Source: Helopsaltes ochotensis
Lineage: Eukaryota; Chordata; Aves; Passeriformes; Locustellidae
Length of the DNA: 64,000 nucleotides
Assembly: GCA_013400155.1 (NCBI GenBank)
Contig: VXBM01000197.1
Coordinates: 302,040-366,039 of the forward strand
Reading direction: 5' to 3'
Positions within the stretch are counted from its first letter, which is position 1. The number at the start of each line of letters is the position of its first letter. This document shows, in pieces, positions 45,001 through 58,908 of this stretch. The translations under genes were made by a program, and so were the position numbers. Under the pieces are notes generated by a model, which did no database searches, was not told the DNA's origin, and worked only from the letters and a program-made list of their open reading frames with translations.

Positions 45001-48000
45001 GGAGGCTGTTCTATCAGGACTGCAAACTGCAAAGAGCCATGTCTGTTTTCTTTTTTTTTTTTTAATTCTGAATGACCCATCTTTTACTGGTTGGAACTGA
45101 GTCTCAAGAAAGACGTATCTTTTGGGGAAGGATTAAACCTCTACTGTAATACAAGTCTGGTGGGAAATCATGGTGTGTTTTACCCAGGAACCACATTCAG
45201 CACTTCCTTGTGGTTTTGTCTCAAAGCAACAGCCCGCGTCAGTGGGCTACCTTAAAAATAATGGGATGCAAGCTGCCATCTTAAGGAGAAAAACGTTGCC
45301 AGGAAAGAGTATTTATTGCTCCATCTAGGGTTGCTACCTTGGAAATACAAAACCCAAGTCACTTCAGACAAAGGCCTGCTGTGCAGGCACAGATCAGTCT
45401 ATGTGTGGGCCAAACTGGGCAGTGTGATTGGAAAGGAGGCAGATAACAACCCTACCTGAAGCCAAGGATGTGTTTGGAGGACTGAGTTCCAGGTTCAGTA
45501 GTGTCACAATAAGCCCATGTATTTACAGAGACATGCAAAGATGGCAAACCCACAGCTTTCCCTTGAACTCATCATTTTTTAGCTTTCATTTTTGTTCAGA
45601 CATGGCAAAACTTTGATCTGAATTAAGCAACACAGTTTTGTCCACCTGAGTCTACAACCCAACTAAAACAATTGCCCTAAAGTGACTTTTTGATCATTCC
45701 AGTTGCTTCGCATTTTGAAGTCTGTTGCTTTGGGGAAGACAGAAAATAGCACCAGTGGGACAGGGAAGTGGGACTGCCATGCCACTACAATTTTGTTGGA
45801 ATGGATAAAGGGCAGTGATGTAGCAAGGACTTGGGAAAAGGCACACCAGTACCAGACTTCACTCAAACACAGACAGCACCCGGGGACAAAGACTAGCAAG
45901 CCTTGTGGGTGCATGAGTGCCAGCCACCTCTTCCAGGAAGGGACTTCTATTACGAGCATTTAAGGTGAAATATTTTTGGATTTTAGTAAAGCATAGTACG
46001 TTAAGTTTAAAATGCTTTGGGTTTGGTGCCATTTTTAAGAGCAAGTAACTATAAACTCTTTCTGGAAGGCTGAACAATTGCACACACAAGCTGACATCCA
46101 CACAAAAAAAGCCTTTCAGCACGTAGAGTTTCTTTTCATTCAAAATCCAGAATCTCAATGTAAATCTTCATTTGAGTTGAAAACCATAAGGTTGTACTGG
46201 CCACAGGCAAAATATAAAGTGAGATGAAAAAACGCCTGGTAGAGAGGAAAGATGATCTTGCAAGATGGAAAATACCCAGGACACAAAACTCTTCTCTCTC
46301 TCCGTGCACATGCAATGCCCCATGCATTCAGGTGGATAAGCTTTACGTTAGCATTAGCACTGCCACCCCTTTTGCAGGGGTATGGAGGGGCTGACCCTTT
46401 AATACAGAAGCCATGATTTATTCCCTTTCATTGTACCACGATGACTCTCAGTGTTCAAATATGCTTTTTTTCCACATTATGAGAAATGATATTGTACTAA
46501 GGCCAAAGCTGAGCTGCAAACTGCTTTCCCTTCTCTACCCAAACCAGTTTGTGTTATTTGTAAATCTAACAATAACAAAGATTCAAAGGTCTATTACTCA
46601 GCGTCTCTTGATTTCCCTGTTTTATTTTGTGCCCCTTATCGATACTCTTCAGAGCTCAGGGCTGAGGCAACATAATGGGAGCCTGGAGACATTGTCTGCA
46701 TCTCAACTAGGGTCTTGGCATTTGGTAACAGCACCAGGTTGTCTTTTTTTTTTTCTTTTCAGAGCAAAACAGCTGGTGAGTATTTGAGTGTATGCTGGTG
46801 GCAGAGAACTTGCAGTAGAACTGGCTGTGACTCCTGCTGCAGAAGCAGTTTCAAGACACTAGCACTGAGCAAAGAGGCAAAGCAGATAAATAAGACAAAA
46901 TGCAAAATATACTTCTTTTCTCTTGCTCAGGAGTTACAATTTTTTCAAAAGGCTCAGGGTCTTTACAGATGCTTTCTTCCACATTAAGTACATCTCTTGC
47001 ATGACTGAACAAAAGTCTTCCCCTTAACCTGCAGCCTTCTTTCATTTAAGTTTTCTGAAACACCTTGCTATTATAGTGACAGAAGTGGTAATTCATCATT
47101 ATTTAATGATGAATTCACTGACATGTCAATAATGTTTATCTGATTACTTTGGATGGTGAAGAGGGACTATAAGAGCTTGAGGGAAAAGCCCTGTTTGTTT
47201 CTAATGCCTCAAGAGGTATCATTTCTGAAAGAAGGACTCTCTGTAGAAGGAATTTTTTTACTGGGCTTGGCAGATACATATTCGTAAACGGGCACATCAA
47301 ATGCACATTAATACATTATTCACTCAGTCATTCAGATGAACTGACACTTTTATTTAATCCTAAAAGACATTACAGTCTAGATCGACAGTATAAGTATTAA
47401 TAGGAGACTGAAAAAAATTGAATATTTGCTTTTCTTACTGTACTTTATACCATCCTCTAAAGTATTAACTCTTGGCTTTATTATTCACAAACCTTATTCA
47501 TGCATTACACAACAAACTGTTCATACCGCAGCAGGTAGATAGACAAATGCAGATTCTGAATTAAAAAAGGTAAAATTTAAGCAGAACTCTTTTGCTCTGA
47601 AATGCATGGACATGCACACCCACATGCAAACCCTAAATATTTACATTTCTAAAGATGCCACTATTAAATTTTATAAATATCAGGGGAAGCCCATCTTGAA
47701 AACATGCAGTTCCAGTCTTTCTGATACAAAGCACAATAATCAAAAAGGACACTAGATTAAAATAATAATAATAATAAAATTTAATTATGCCAAATGACAG
47801 TTTTCCCTGTTTGCTGTTAATGTGCTTTTTTTAAAAAAAACTTCAATTATGCACACTGTCTAGGGCTGTACTGGGATTTTATTTAAAATAGTGTGAATCT
47901 GGAAAAGCTCAGCAAAGGAGAGTGCAGTGGCTCCAGATGAAAGTTAACATTACCAACTGCCCAGTCAAGTCCGAACAGCACTGATCATTCCAAAGCAATT

Positions 48001-51000
48001 CTGGGATGCATAAATTTCTCTGTAACAGACAACATATTCCAAAGCATGTGCAAAATTACCTGCCCACACATTCATCAAAGTGTGCGGTGAACTTTCATAA
48101 ATCTCCTGTTACTTTTCCACAGCTCTTTTTTTCTTGGCTGGTAAGAGTCACAGAGGATTTTTTTCCTTTCAACATTTCAGTATTTGATATTACACCAAGG
48201 CAGGGTGCTGCCTGCACATTAGGTTAGTTTATGCAATACACTATAAAGTACAGAAATGACATGACAGAAAGGAAAAAAAAGAGTTTTCTAATGTCTAACC
48301 TGAAAAAGAAAATATGAGCAGCAAACCTGACCACAATTTTTATCAGGCAATTAAGCTGATTGCTTTTGTGAAGTGGCCACAAACTTGAGTTACCTGCAGT
48401 CAGCTGGTGAGCGCAGGGATTTGAATCCCCACACATCTCAAGTGCAATAGATTCATACACCTCAGCTTTGATATTTCCCATGGTTCAGCTTAAAAAACCC
48501 ACACACGGTAAACAACTGCTCTGTCTCAATCATTTATCCCTCAAACACCATTGTCAAGGGGCAGTAAAGCATTGCTGAGGAAAGGTCTATGTAAGAATAA
48601 TGCCAGATGGAATTGTGCAGGAATGGGTAATTAAGTAATGACCAATTAAAATACAATCTGTAAATCTAGTAGCAGGAAAAATAAATTGTCAAGATGGATG
48701 TTAGTTTTCCATTTGAAATTGTTCTCTCCTAATAAAAAGCAAGTATATTTTAATCTCAAATCACAGTTCACTCTTTATCTTTTCATCTCTGTAGAAAGCT
48801 GTACGTCAATTGACATGCATTCACATATATATTCACATGTTTACTGAATTACACTGCAAAAAAAAAAAAAAAGAGTTTCTTCACAAAAACCTATAGGAAT
48901 GTGTGCTGTTTAAAAAGGTAAATCTGCAACAGAAAGATACTGCTAATATAGAAGAAAATGAGACTTAAACTATCCTCAGCAAACATCACTGGTAAAGCTT
49001 CATTAGTATGTATTTTCACATAATTCAATTAGCCAAAATACATACAAATGCTGGCAGTGCTGTTCCCTGCTCAGGGAGCGTCAGTGAAGCTTTAAACAGA
49101 TCTGAAACAAAATTGCATAAATGGCATGTAAAGCCCTGTGCATACAAAGATACCTTCAGGGTTCTAATAAATTCATGAAACTTTTTAAAGTATGATTTCC
49201 TAGCAGGCAATCACTTTTAATTAACAGGATCACCTACAGCAACACATGTCCTTCAAAAACTTACATTATTTTTTCTTTTTGAATTTCAAAGTTTCTGTAG
49301 TAAAAGTTGAATAGCTGAGTAGCTTAACCTCAAAAGGATTGCAGGCTTTTATGACAGTTATAAACCACTGTGGTGCCTTCTTTATAAGAAGAAAAGATTC
49401 TTAACACAACAGAGAAAGAAGGAAATCTCTTTTTAGTCATAGCTAGAAGCAAGCATTTCCTCCAAAGGTCAGAAAACTTTTCCTCAGTTAAAGAATATTT
49501 TTAAGGACATTGCAGGCTACTTGTACAAGTAATCTCTGTTCATTTGCTCTATGGATTACACATATAATTTCCAGTATTTAATATTTTATATATTTTGGCA
49601 TTTTCTTTTATTCCTCTGAGCTCTCAGTATACACTTTTGGTAAACACAGGGATCAACTGGTGAAACTGGCCTCCATAATGAGCTTTACATGACAGAGAGC
49701 AATAGGAAGCTCATCTCTTCATTAAAAAAAAAAAACCAAAAACATACTAGTTTACTGAGCACATCTTCTAGGGCGGTGTGTTTGAGGTGGTGCTTGCCAC
49801 TTGCCACTTAGAAGCACGTTGCCATGTTCCGAAGCCAGCTAATCTTCTTCCCTGCAGATCTCAAGTCACACAATGTTCCACATTTTGATTTTGAAAGAAA
49901 AAAAGAGGAAAAACATAGAAAAAGTCTTAACATATTTTAAAGGGACAATCCCCTCTCCAGCCCTTCCTTACATGAATCAAATAATTGATGTTAGTACCTA
50001 ACAAACTTGAGCAGGATCTGCATAAATTAATTTAGGAAGAAGAATTATCAGGGTATGTTGTGCCTGGTTTGACCCAGGAGGTTTTACAGGGTACTGTGTA
50101 TCCTCTAACAGTGGCCAATGGTAAATATTTTTTTTTCCTTTTTTGCACATTCCTTCCAGATGACGATGCATTTGGAATTTGGGGTAGGTGGTAGAGGCTG
50201 AGTTTATGTGTCTTAGCAGAACAGTCAGCACCATGTCAGGGATATGCATGATGTCTTGTTTGAGAGCATCGGCACATTGTTCTCAGATGCATTTTCTGAC
50301 TGGAAGAAGAACAGATATGGCTAAACTCTGGGACTGGAGAGGGGTACAAGCACTAAAAGCACCACAAGCACCCTTGGAGCATTTGAAAGTCCTACTCAAG
50401 AAATAGTTCTAAGGCACAGGTGGGCATCTAAGAGGACCAAAAGAGTAAAAAGCATGTTTATGGATCAAACAGCCTTTCTGGCTGAAAGGAGCATGACACG
50501 TGCAGTGCCCCTGTATTTGAAATGAACATGTAAGGACAAAGTCATGTGCCACAGAGGTCTGGCCATGCTCTGAGTGACTGTGCTGTGCAAAAGCAAAGTT
50601 CTCACAATGCTGAGCACCCTGGATGTGCACCCTGTGCTTACACAGGGGGGTATCTCTGCCATGGTGTGAGTGCCTTTTCATGGCACCCTGGCCAGGGCAG
50701 GTTCAGCACATCCTCCTGACTCAGCACAGTGCCTTCTGCACCCTACAGTGGGGCTTTTCAGCTCTTCATTGCTCCTCTGCAAATTCTTTTCCCTGTCTTC
50801 CAGCAGCATCTTTAATTATTCCTAAAGCTACCTTCTCACCCATGGCTGTCCTATCTCTTGTCTGGTGTTGGGCTCATCCTGTGCTCAGAGAGAAGCTTAC
50901 AGGAGCTGCCATGCCCCCAGGACTTGGGGCAAGTCTCTGTGTATTTAATTTCAGCCTGTTCTCATCTCTGCTGTACCTTAGAGTGCCTTTGGAGCAGTGC

Positions 51001-54000
51001 TCATTCTTCTTCTGTGGTTGTAGAGCACCCAGTATAAAGGCTGCTTTTTCTTGGCAGAGGCCTCCCTCTTGTTTTTACAAAAGACCAAATGCAAGAGATT
51101 TACTGCTAAAACTAGGTTAACATTTCACTATATAGGGAATGCTAATGTTTTGTTGTTTGGAAAGGCACAGAAAACTTCAGTCTGCAGTCATTACACACAA
51201 TATTTTCAATCAGTTCAAGAACTGAATCTTGCTTTATAATTTTTAAATGAATGAAGCCATGTATGCATAAATGCTGTCTGTCCACGTGTACCTCACAAAG
51301 TGTCACCCGTGTCTGGTACACAATGTGTGTGTGCAGTTGTGCATTTTGTGTTGACATGGATTACTGTATATTTTACTCTAGCCAGCAGCTGGATTGCAAA
51401 GGACAACCACTGGACAATTAAAAAGCATTCAGAAGGACACAGCCACAGTGTAACCATCAAGATATGCCAAAATAAATTAGCATCATGTAAAGTTAGGCAA
51501 TGTTTAATTCATAGATCATGCCTATATTTAGCCATCTTATTATTTGCAATATAATCCATTCATTTATTGAAGGTTAATGCTAAGTTTTTCTCCTGGGCAA
51601 TTGATAGATGTGTCACAGGGCAGTGCAGCCCTTTTGATTTTCATTCACTAGCTGGACAGAATTTGCCATAAAATATATATGCTTGTGTGTGGGTGGGCAC
51701 ATTCAAGCTGGTCTGATGTAAGCACAGTCAACAAAAACAGGGAGAGTTCCCTAACCATTCTTGTGACATCCTCTGTCATTCCATTTTTCCAGGGAAAGGC
51801 CACAGGTGAAATACTAATATTGGTCCATAAATTAACAGTTTTAATGCATCCATAAAGAGACTGTTGTTGATTTTGCAAAGGTGCACATAAATATTAATGA
51901 CTGAAGAGAAGGCAAATCATCACTGACTTTGGGGGCACTCCATGAAATGGTGGAGGAAAGTCTCACAGGGCACCACAGAAAGAGATCCTTTGAAAACTAT
52001 ATGAAATGTAGGAAGAGGACTGGGGAGCAGAAGGAAAAGCATCAAAACAGCAGTTTGACTGGAGATATTAAAAGGTGAATGTCCTGAGACCATACCTGGG
52101 AAATGATCTTTGTTCTGGTGCTGATGTGATCAAAAGCAGAGCTGGCCTAATCGAATGGAGAATATGAATAGCCTAACCAGGTTGAACAGGGCAAATTAAA
52201 CTGTTCTTCTGCAGAGAAACTGGACTGGATTGTGTAGAAATTTAATATGTTTTTGACAGGGTCTTGAAGCAATCTGATTTGGAATTAGTGACAAGGTTTT
52301 GAAGGAGGAGTACTTTCATATAGATCTCACTGTCCAGGGATACGACTGGTGCCAATCATTTTGATAGCTAAGCACAAGAGAGCCTGATTTTCAAAGGTGC
52401 TGAGCACACACACAGATCTTGTTCACTTCACAGGGAGGTTGGTTTTTTGGTGTTTTTTTTTTTTTGTGGTCCTCGACACTCAAATATTAGGCCCTTGGTT
52501 TCTGACCATTAAGAAACTACAATGTTACTGTAAATGAGAAAGGACAAATTATAAAATCTTATCTATGAAGGAAAACATTAAGTCCTTTTGGAAACAAGAT
52601 GACACCTTTTATGCAGAAGAAAAAGCTCAACATTGTAGAATTTTCTTGGTAGCTGCACAGCCTAAAAATGCAGAAGAGGAAATGTACATCTGTAAAGCTG
52701 GCAAAACTGTATATCTATGTATAATTATATACTACGTTTTTCTACAGAGTTTGCCAGCATTAGGGGAGGTCTTGTAAGCAAAGCCTTCACTGGCATATCA
52801 GAGGAAATCTGTACCCACCTCTTTTGGATGTCTGGCTTCCATCTCTCTCCCATCTCATGCGAGACCATGACCACATCTTCTGTCCTGTCTAATCTTACTG
52901 GTGCCCACCAGATTCCCAGCTCCTTGGCTGTTTTTTGTCACGTTCCCTCAAGATATTGGAGAGCACTGTGTGGTAAGTGACATTCTTGACAGAGTTAATG
53001 AATCTTTCAGGTAATGGTCATGGCAGTGTAGGGGATCTCCTGCACACAGTGATCCTCCATGATCCCTCAATTTCCCTGAAAATAGCCCTCTTCAAGGCAA
53101 AGTTTTTGCAAAGACAGAGGTGTGCAGAGCCCAACAGGAGACAAGAAAGGTTTGGAAGAAAAGTATCTACTTCTGGGTCAGGCTAGAAAATCAAGTGTGG
53201 GTTTTGATACAAAAAAAGTTCTTCTGGTCTAGAGCAGAAGTGCCAGCAAGCCAAGGAAAGGCTGGGAACAGTCTCTCGGAGCCCTACTGAACTGCAATGG
53301 CCAGTTTTAGAGAAAAGAGTGACTGGTACCGCTGGAGCAGGCAAAGGAGTCCTTTGGTTCCCTTGGACAGAAAGAATACCGGGAGGGCTGGAGACTGGCG
53401 GCTGGGCCAGTAAGGGCTGGATGTCACCTGAACATCAGTCAACACCTACCCAGTGAATCTGTGACTGCCAGTATCCACTGGAGCTACAAGTGCTTCCACT
53501 CCCTTTCACAAAAGTAGATGTTAATGCTTCTATTTATTCACTCTTAGGCTTGCAAGCAGCATGACTTTAACTTTTCCAGGAGGGTTCAATAGCTGAAGAC
53601 ACCCATGCCTGTAAGCACAGAGTGAGGGGAGTTAAGTGCTTCTTTACTTGGAGTCTGAGAAGGCTCAAGGTGCTTCACCTCTGGTTGGTTTCTCTGCTGT
53701 TGGGAAGGAAAAGGATGTGTAGACTTCCATGGGAGCTGTCACTCTCAGATCTTATTTAATTCTTATTTTGTTTTTGAGTCAAGAAAACAATACTGTCAAA
53801 GTTCTTTCTACACAAACTGCCTGTGGCTGCCCCAGAGATTATCAACTATAGTTGCTTTTTTGTCAGATGGCTGAAGGAGTCTGCACAGATTGCAGGAGAA
53901 ATGAGTGAAATCCCAGATACACTTATATTCCTATATACAACCAACTACATAGATGTGCAAAACGGGTACAATAAAAATAACAAATGAGCTCAAACTCATT

Positions 54001-54189
54001 TGTAGCTGTTCATAATTGTAAACCATTTTGTCAGCACTGTGAAGTACAGCCCGAGGATTTTTTTTTTTCCAGAAAGACCAAATGAAGGCCCCCAATCCAG
54101 GGTAACGAACACTGGGGGACTGCCTGGAAAAACTGAGGAATGTCTATGCTCTCTTCTAGTGGGTACTTGGAGAAGGCGCGAGTAGAATT
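42027..54189. other. Gene-poor intergenic block
   Basis: AT-rich with A-rich tracts (42403-42450), homopolymers (44518-44529, 48859-48873, 49723-49735), a short (AAT)n at 47762-47778 and a 30-N gap (44837-44866). A 165-codon frame at 50623-51120 is the longest free of N in the window but shows no domain, signal or repeat and is judged chance. Very few repeats between 47 and 50 kb. Confidence 0.72.
44837..44866. other. Assembly gap (30 N) beside a C homopolymer
   Basis: 30 N followed immediately by nine C. The gap probably reflects failed sequencing through a longer C/G run. Open frames crossing it are unreliable. Confidence 0.97.
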
Positions 54190-54300
54190 GTATTCTGCTC
54201 TCAGCTCTGCTGTGTAACCTTATTAAGTCACTTCACCTCTATGCTTCTCTTTCCATTGCCACTTTCCATATCTATTTTTTATTTTTATTGCGAGTCCTTT
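54190..54300 (+). mobile_element. MIR-like (CORE-SINE) relic
   Basis: Reads ctctcagctctgctgtgtaa, ccttattaagtcacttcacc, tctatgcttctctttcc, closely following the MIR core (ctctgcc...agctgtgtgaccttgggcaagtcacttaacctctctgtgcctcagtttcc). The tRNA-like head is not recognisable. MIR copies are ancient and rare in birds. Confidence 0.55.
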
Positions 54301-56710
54301 GCAGGAGAGACCATCCATTACTTGAGTTGGTACAGTAGCTAGGAGAACTGGGCCATAACCTCACTTGCAGCTTCCTCTGTTGCTAGAAACTTTCATGACA
54401 ACAAATTTCTGAAGGTTGGAGAAAATCCAGTTTTTCTGACTCAGAGTGGAATTACCCTTAAAAGTCAGAAAGGCAAAACAACTTTCGGGTTCTCTTTTCA
54501 TATTGTCAAATAAGTTTAAATTTAGATGAAAACAGGCTTCCTTTACTGCTGCTAATTTTTTGTGAAGCTGGAACTCAATGGGTCTTATTTTGGGCAATTC
54601 CACTGGTGCAACCCACATCCATTTCACCTCCACTGATTTTAGTCTTCATGACTTTATGGCTGCAGGTTGCAAGGCATCTATCCTTGAGCTTGGTAGTTAG
54701 ACAGAGGCAAAGCTGCAATACCCTCTCCTTGGGATTTAGGTCAGAGTCCACCCATGGTGAAAAGGAGCCTGACCCAAAGTGTTTAAAGTGAACAGATGGA
54801 GCAGGTACTGCTGGGCCACATCATGGAACATGCTCATTGCCTTCTGTGGACAGATGACTTGACCTGCTGTCATGGGTTATGCTGTTTTGAAGCACCAGCT
54901 ACTGCTTCAGTTTTGGTCGGCCCCAGGTAGAGAACCTGAAGAAAAGTGGTTCTTTTAGGGAAAAAATAATTCCCTTAGGCTTCACCTTAGCCTGCTTTCA
55001 GATGGACTACATGTTACTTGCCTCAGAGCAGGGACAGAGTAATTAGGAAAACAGATTTCAGTCAGATGGCTAGGGCAGGTGTAGGAAGAGAACAGCAGAG
55101 TGAAGATGGGAACCATGTTCCCTTTTACAGATTACAACACAAAGTAAAAAAGGTACTGATAGCTGTAGGGCAGGATACATTCCTAATCGGGATTTAAATC
55201 CTGAATGAATGAATGCTAATAATTCATTACTCCTTTCCTACTAATTAACAGAGTGTTTCACAGCACCCTCTAGAGAGCCCAGCCAGAACACTCTTGGGCT
55301 ATGCATGCTTCGTACAGTTCTCTGCTATCTCAATAATCTTTTTGTAGGGACAGGGGCTTTTTCACAATTTGACATCAAAGTGCTTGGAAACAGCTGAAAT
55401 CAGTTGTTACCTCAGTAAGCCAGCTGGTTCTGAGGAGACTGGTGCTCAGTCTTAACTTGCAGTCATCTTGTTTTTCTGGTTCACCTGAAAGTTACTTTAA
55501 TGTTTAAATTACTCGGCCTAATGCTCACAAGAAACAGAGAAATGGAAAAAATCTGGTAGAAGAGGACTAAGGAATTGAGGACAGGAGTAAGCAAGGAATG
55601 TTTGTACGTAACAGGCGGCTGCTTCTTCTCTAAAAATGTCTCACTGCAGCAGGGAGTAATACTAAGAAAAATATTTTAATTTCTACTTGGTTTTGCATGG
55701 CTGGGAGCCTGGCTCTTTAACTTGGTGTAGGAAAAAAAGACCGTGGCAAGTGTGTGTGCAAGTATCAGCCACAACGTAGCTGAGTACCACAGAGCTAGTG
55801 CATGAAATGAAGAACACTTAAATGAAAATAAAAGGATCTGCCTGTAGATCAAATGTGGCATTTGGTACAGAACCTTATTCAAAATGGATACAAATGCATC
55901 AGCTCCTCAGAATTATAGGTGAATCAAAGGAAAGTCACATCCAGAAAGATAAAGCAATCAACCAGCAGCCTTACCATGTGAGAGGCAGAGATGCAACTTT
56001 GAAGCTTCCTGTATGGCTTGCCAAAGAGCCAGATGTTGTAGGTGGAACGATGTCCTTTCTGGCTTAGCATCTGGTTCCTGTCATTCTGATCCATTGAAAA
56101 AGGAGATGAGGAAGGATGTGGTAAAAATAATTTTATAACTTCATATAAGAAAAGTGTTTTCTATTGCTCTTGTAATAAAATCACATTTGAAATGAGCTTT
56201 TTTCCTCAGAAGTGGAGGTTATCACAGACAAATTAATACAGGATCTTCACTTTTCACTGCAGTGTGCTTACTTTGCTTGGATCTTGAACAACTAATTTAT
56301 TGGCCAATAAGAGATTATATAGCCCCCAAAAATACCATAACCCAGAAAAATCATCATTCTTCACATTTGAGGGGAAGTATTAACTATTTGTGAGAGCAAG
56401 GATTTGGGATTTATAGACTCCTTCTTCCATCCTTGATTCCGTCACTCACAGGTACTTTATGTAGTCTAGGTTATCCTCACCTCTTTAAAGGTACAATGGT
56501 GAGCAGCTTTCTTAGCCATGTGGATAAAATAATACCAATCTGTAAAAAGTCTTAATACATATAGTTTTTTAAGGTGTGAAACAAGTTCAATTCCTGGCCT
56601 CCTACCATTCCTGCCTAGTCTTTACTGGTATTTCAGTTTTCCTTGAAGAAGATGTGCCACCAAGATACAACAAAACAGAAAGCCAACCACATCAGTTGCT
56701 CTTCCTTCCT

Positions 56711-56820
56711 TCCTCTCTCATCCTCTCTCATCCTCTCTCATCCTCTCTCATCCTCTCTCATCCTCTCTCATCCTCTCTCATCCTCTCTCATCCTCTCTCA
56801 TCCTCTCTCTTCCTCTCTGC
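56711..56820. repeat. 10 bp minisatellite (TCCTCTCTCA)n
   Basis: Nine perfect copies (56711-56800) and two variant copies (ending CTCT and CTGC). The strand is almost pure pyrimidine with one A per unit. The period equals about one helical turn. Confidence 0.98.
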
Positions 56821-58248
56821 ATAAAGTCCATCTCCAACAGGAAGAAAGATGCAGTTGCCACTGTACTAGAGCACTATAAAACCTACTTTGGAGAACGGAT
56901 TATAATGGTTCCCTTGAATTTACTCTATGAAAAAGCCTCTTTGCTATTAATTAAGTTACTTTGGTTGTGTGCTAATTTATATTGATTGGTTAATCTGTGT
57001 TTTTCTCTTACTTGTGTCCTTTCCACCAACAATGCTGAGCTGGCAGCATGTGAGAAAGGTAATACTGCTGGGGGAAAAAAAAAAAAAGACCTGTAGATTT
57101 AGGATGTAATGTCAGGTTCACCATGAGGACATTGCTAAGCAGATCACAAGGCAAGTGACAGGAAATATAAGTACAAATGAGTTGATCACTCTGCCAGAAT
57201 CCAATTTTATGTGGCTGCTGGATCCTTGTGATAGTTTACCATGAAGGACAGAAGGCATGTTCTTTTGCTTCTTTTTTTTTTTTTTTTTCATGGTGCACCA
57301 TGTATCAGGCCAACAGCAAAGTCTCAGTTTGAGGTCAGTTTTATTATTTTATTTCCAAAAATGTTCTGTGTTACTCCACAAGTTGTAAAAAATAATATTG
57401 CTCCAAACATGCCCCATGACCACTGGGAAGGGACTCATGAAACTCCATATATGCAGCCCTGTAGGCAGTGTCACATAAAATATGATATGACATGGTAACA
57501 TAACAGACACTGACAGGTTATCCAAGTGCTTCCAGCAAGAAGGCAAGTATCTTAGTACCACTGGCACATCATTATAGAAATTACCAGTCAGCTATTGTCT
57601 ACTGTAGGTTTCAGAAGGTGCCTCTGGGGAGAGGAGTTGGGTTTCTGAGAGGAGTCACAAACTCTCTGAGTTTTCGAGAGCAGATCCCACTGCAGCTGGG
57701 CCATCAAACAGAGATTAGCAATCAATTAATGCTTAACAGTGGGAAAGCTGGTGGCTGGGAGAATCCACAGTGATGCTTGCACAAAACCTTGAAAGGATTT
57801 CCTCTTATTATTTCCACATAATGATCACAAAAATCAGACTGATGTTCTATGAGAAGGACTGCTTAATGTTTGCTATCATTTCTGAAAGCAATTATTGGTG
57901 TTTACATCTGACCTTCTGGCCTTCACACTTAAAAACAGGTGATGTCCAGGGCTTCTGGCAGAGTCTGAGTGCTTTGATTATGTTAGTGCAATCAACTTCC
58001 TTGCTTTCTCCTGTGTCTCAAAGGCCAGAGTTTTCTACTTTGCTTTTTCCACTAAAAAAATATTTGTGACCATATCCCTCTGTGGTTTTGCCCTATGGTT
58101 ATAAAATTTTTTTGCAGGTCATGAGATGAGCCTGCCCAAAAATTTCACATCCAAATTTTTTTCCTCCAGGTTGGTGTAAGTATTTAATGTGTAATATCTT
58201 TTTCAGGGTGTGAAAATAAGTCAGAGGCAATGAAGATAGTCAGACCCT

Positions 58249-58307
58249 ATATTCCCCTATTTCAAAATCATACAGTACATATTCCCCTATTCAAAATCAT
58301 ACAGGAC
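58249..58307. repeat. Two-copy ~30 bp tandem duplication
   Basis: Units 58249-58278 and 58279-58307 both read atattcccctat, then tcaaaatcatacag. One single-base indel and one substitution separate them, so it is recent. Confidence 0.93.
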
Positions 58308-58838
58308 TGTATTTGACACCAATATTACTCACAAATTTCATCAGTCTGAGAAATTATATTCACATGCCATTTATAGCAACATTTGCTCCAATGAAGCCTA
58401 AATCAACAATCTCATTCTACATGAGTTCTTGTGTGTTTGTGGGCTTTTTTTCCCTGAAAGCAGTTGGTTGATATCATCTTGCCTGATTTTTCAATGTGGC
58501 ATGTAAAGATTAAATTAAAACTTAGTATGGAATTCTTTCTGGTTCATATGCCAGTCTGGCTTAGCAAAGCTTATTATTTATCAAGAAACTTCCACAAGTG
58601 CTAAGGTGGAGAGGTGGTGGCAAACTGCAGCTGCGTAGTAAAATTTTACAGCAAAAAGAGAAGGGCAGTTGTGCCTTTCTGTCCAGGAAGCCATTCTATT
58701 TTTGTGTTCAGAGAGTTGCATATTTTGCTGCCTTCTGGCTCTGCATACTTTTCCTTTTCCCACCTGGCAGACACTCACTCCCTTTGTGCTTCTTTTACCC
58801 TTTCCACCCTGCAAGCTGCTTCCCTCCTCCCATTGCAT

Positions 58839-58908
58839 CAGAGATCCTGTGATCTCTGACCACAGATCAGATCAGATCAGAGATCCAGATCAGAGATCCA
58901 GAGATCCC
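58839..58908. repeat. GATC-rich cluster with hairpin
   Basis: Nine GATC in about 70 bp, made of overlapping agatc/cagatc/gagatcca units. The left end is a perfect 8 bp stem with a 4-base loop: CAGAGATC-ctgt-GATCTCTG (58839-58858). Confidence 0.9.

Noticed and set aside
46741..46781. Strong acceptor (T-rich tract, cag) followed 13 bases later by CTG|GTGAGT
   Set aside because: A 13-base microexon is possible but there is no gene context to support it.
50623..51120. 165-codon plus-strand open frame
   Set aside because: Longest N-free frame in the window, but rich in Cys, Trp and Leu without pattern, no domain or splice context recognised; expected by chance in 64 kb.
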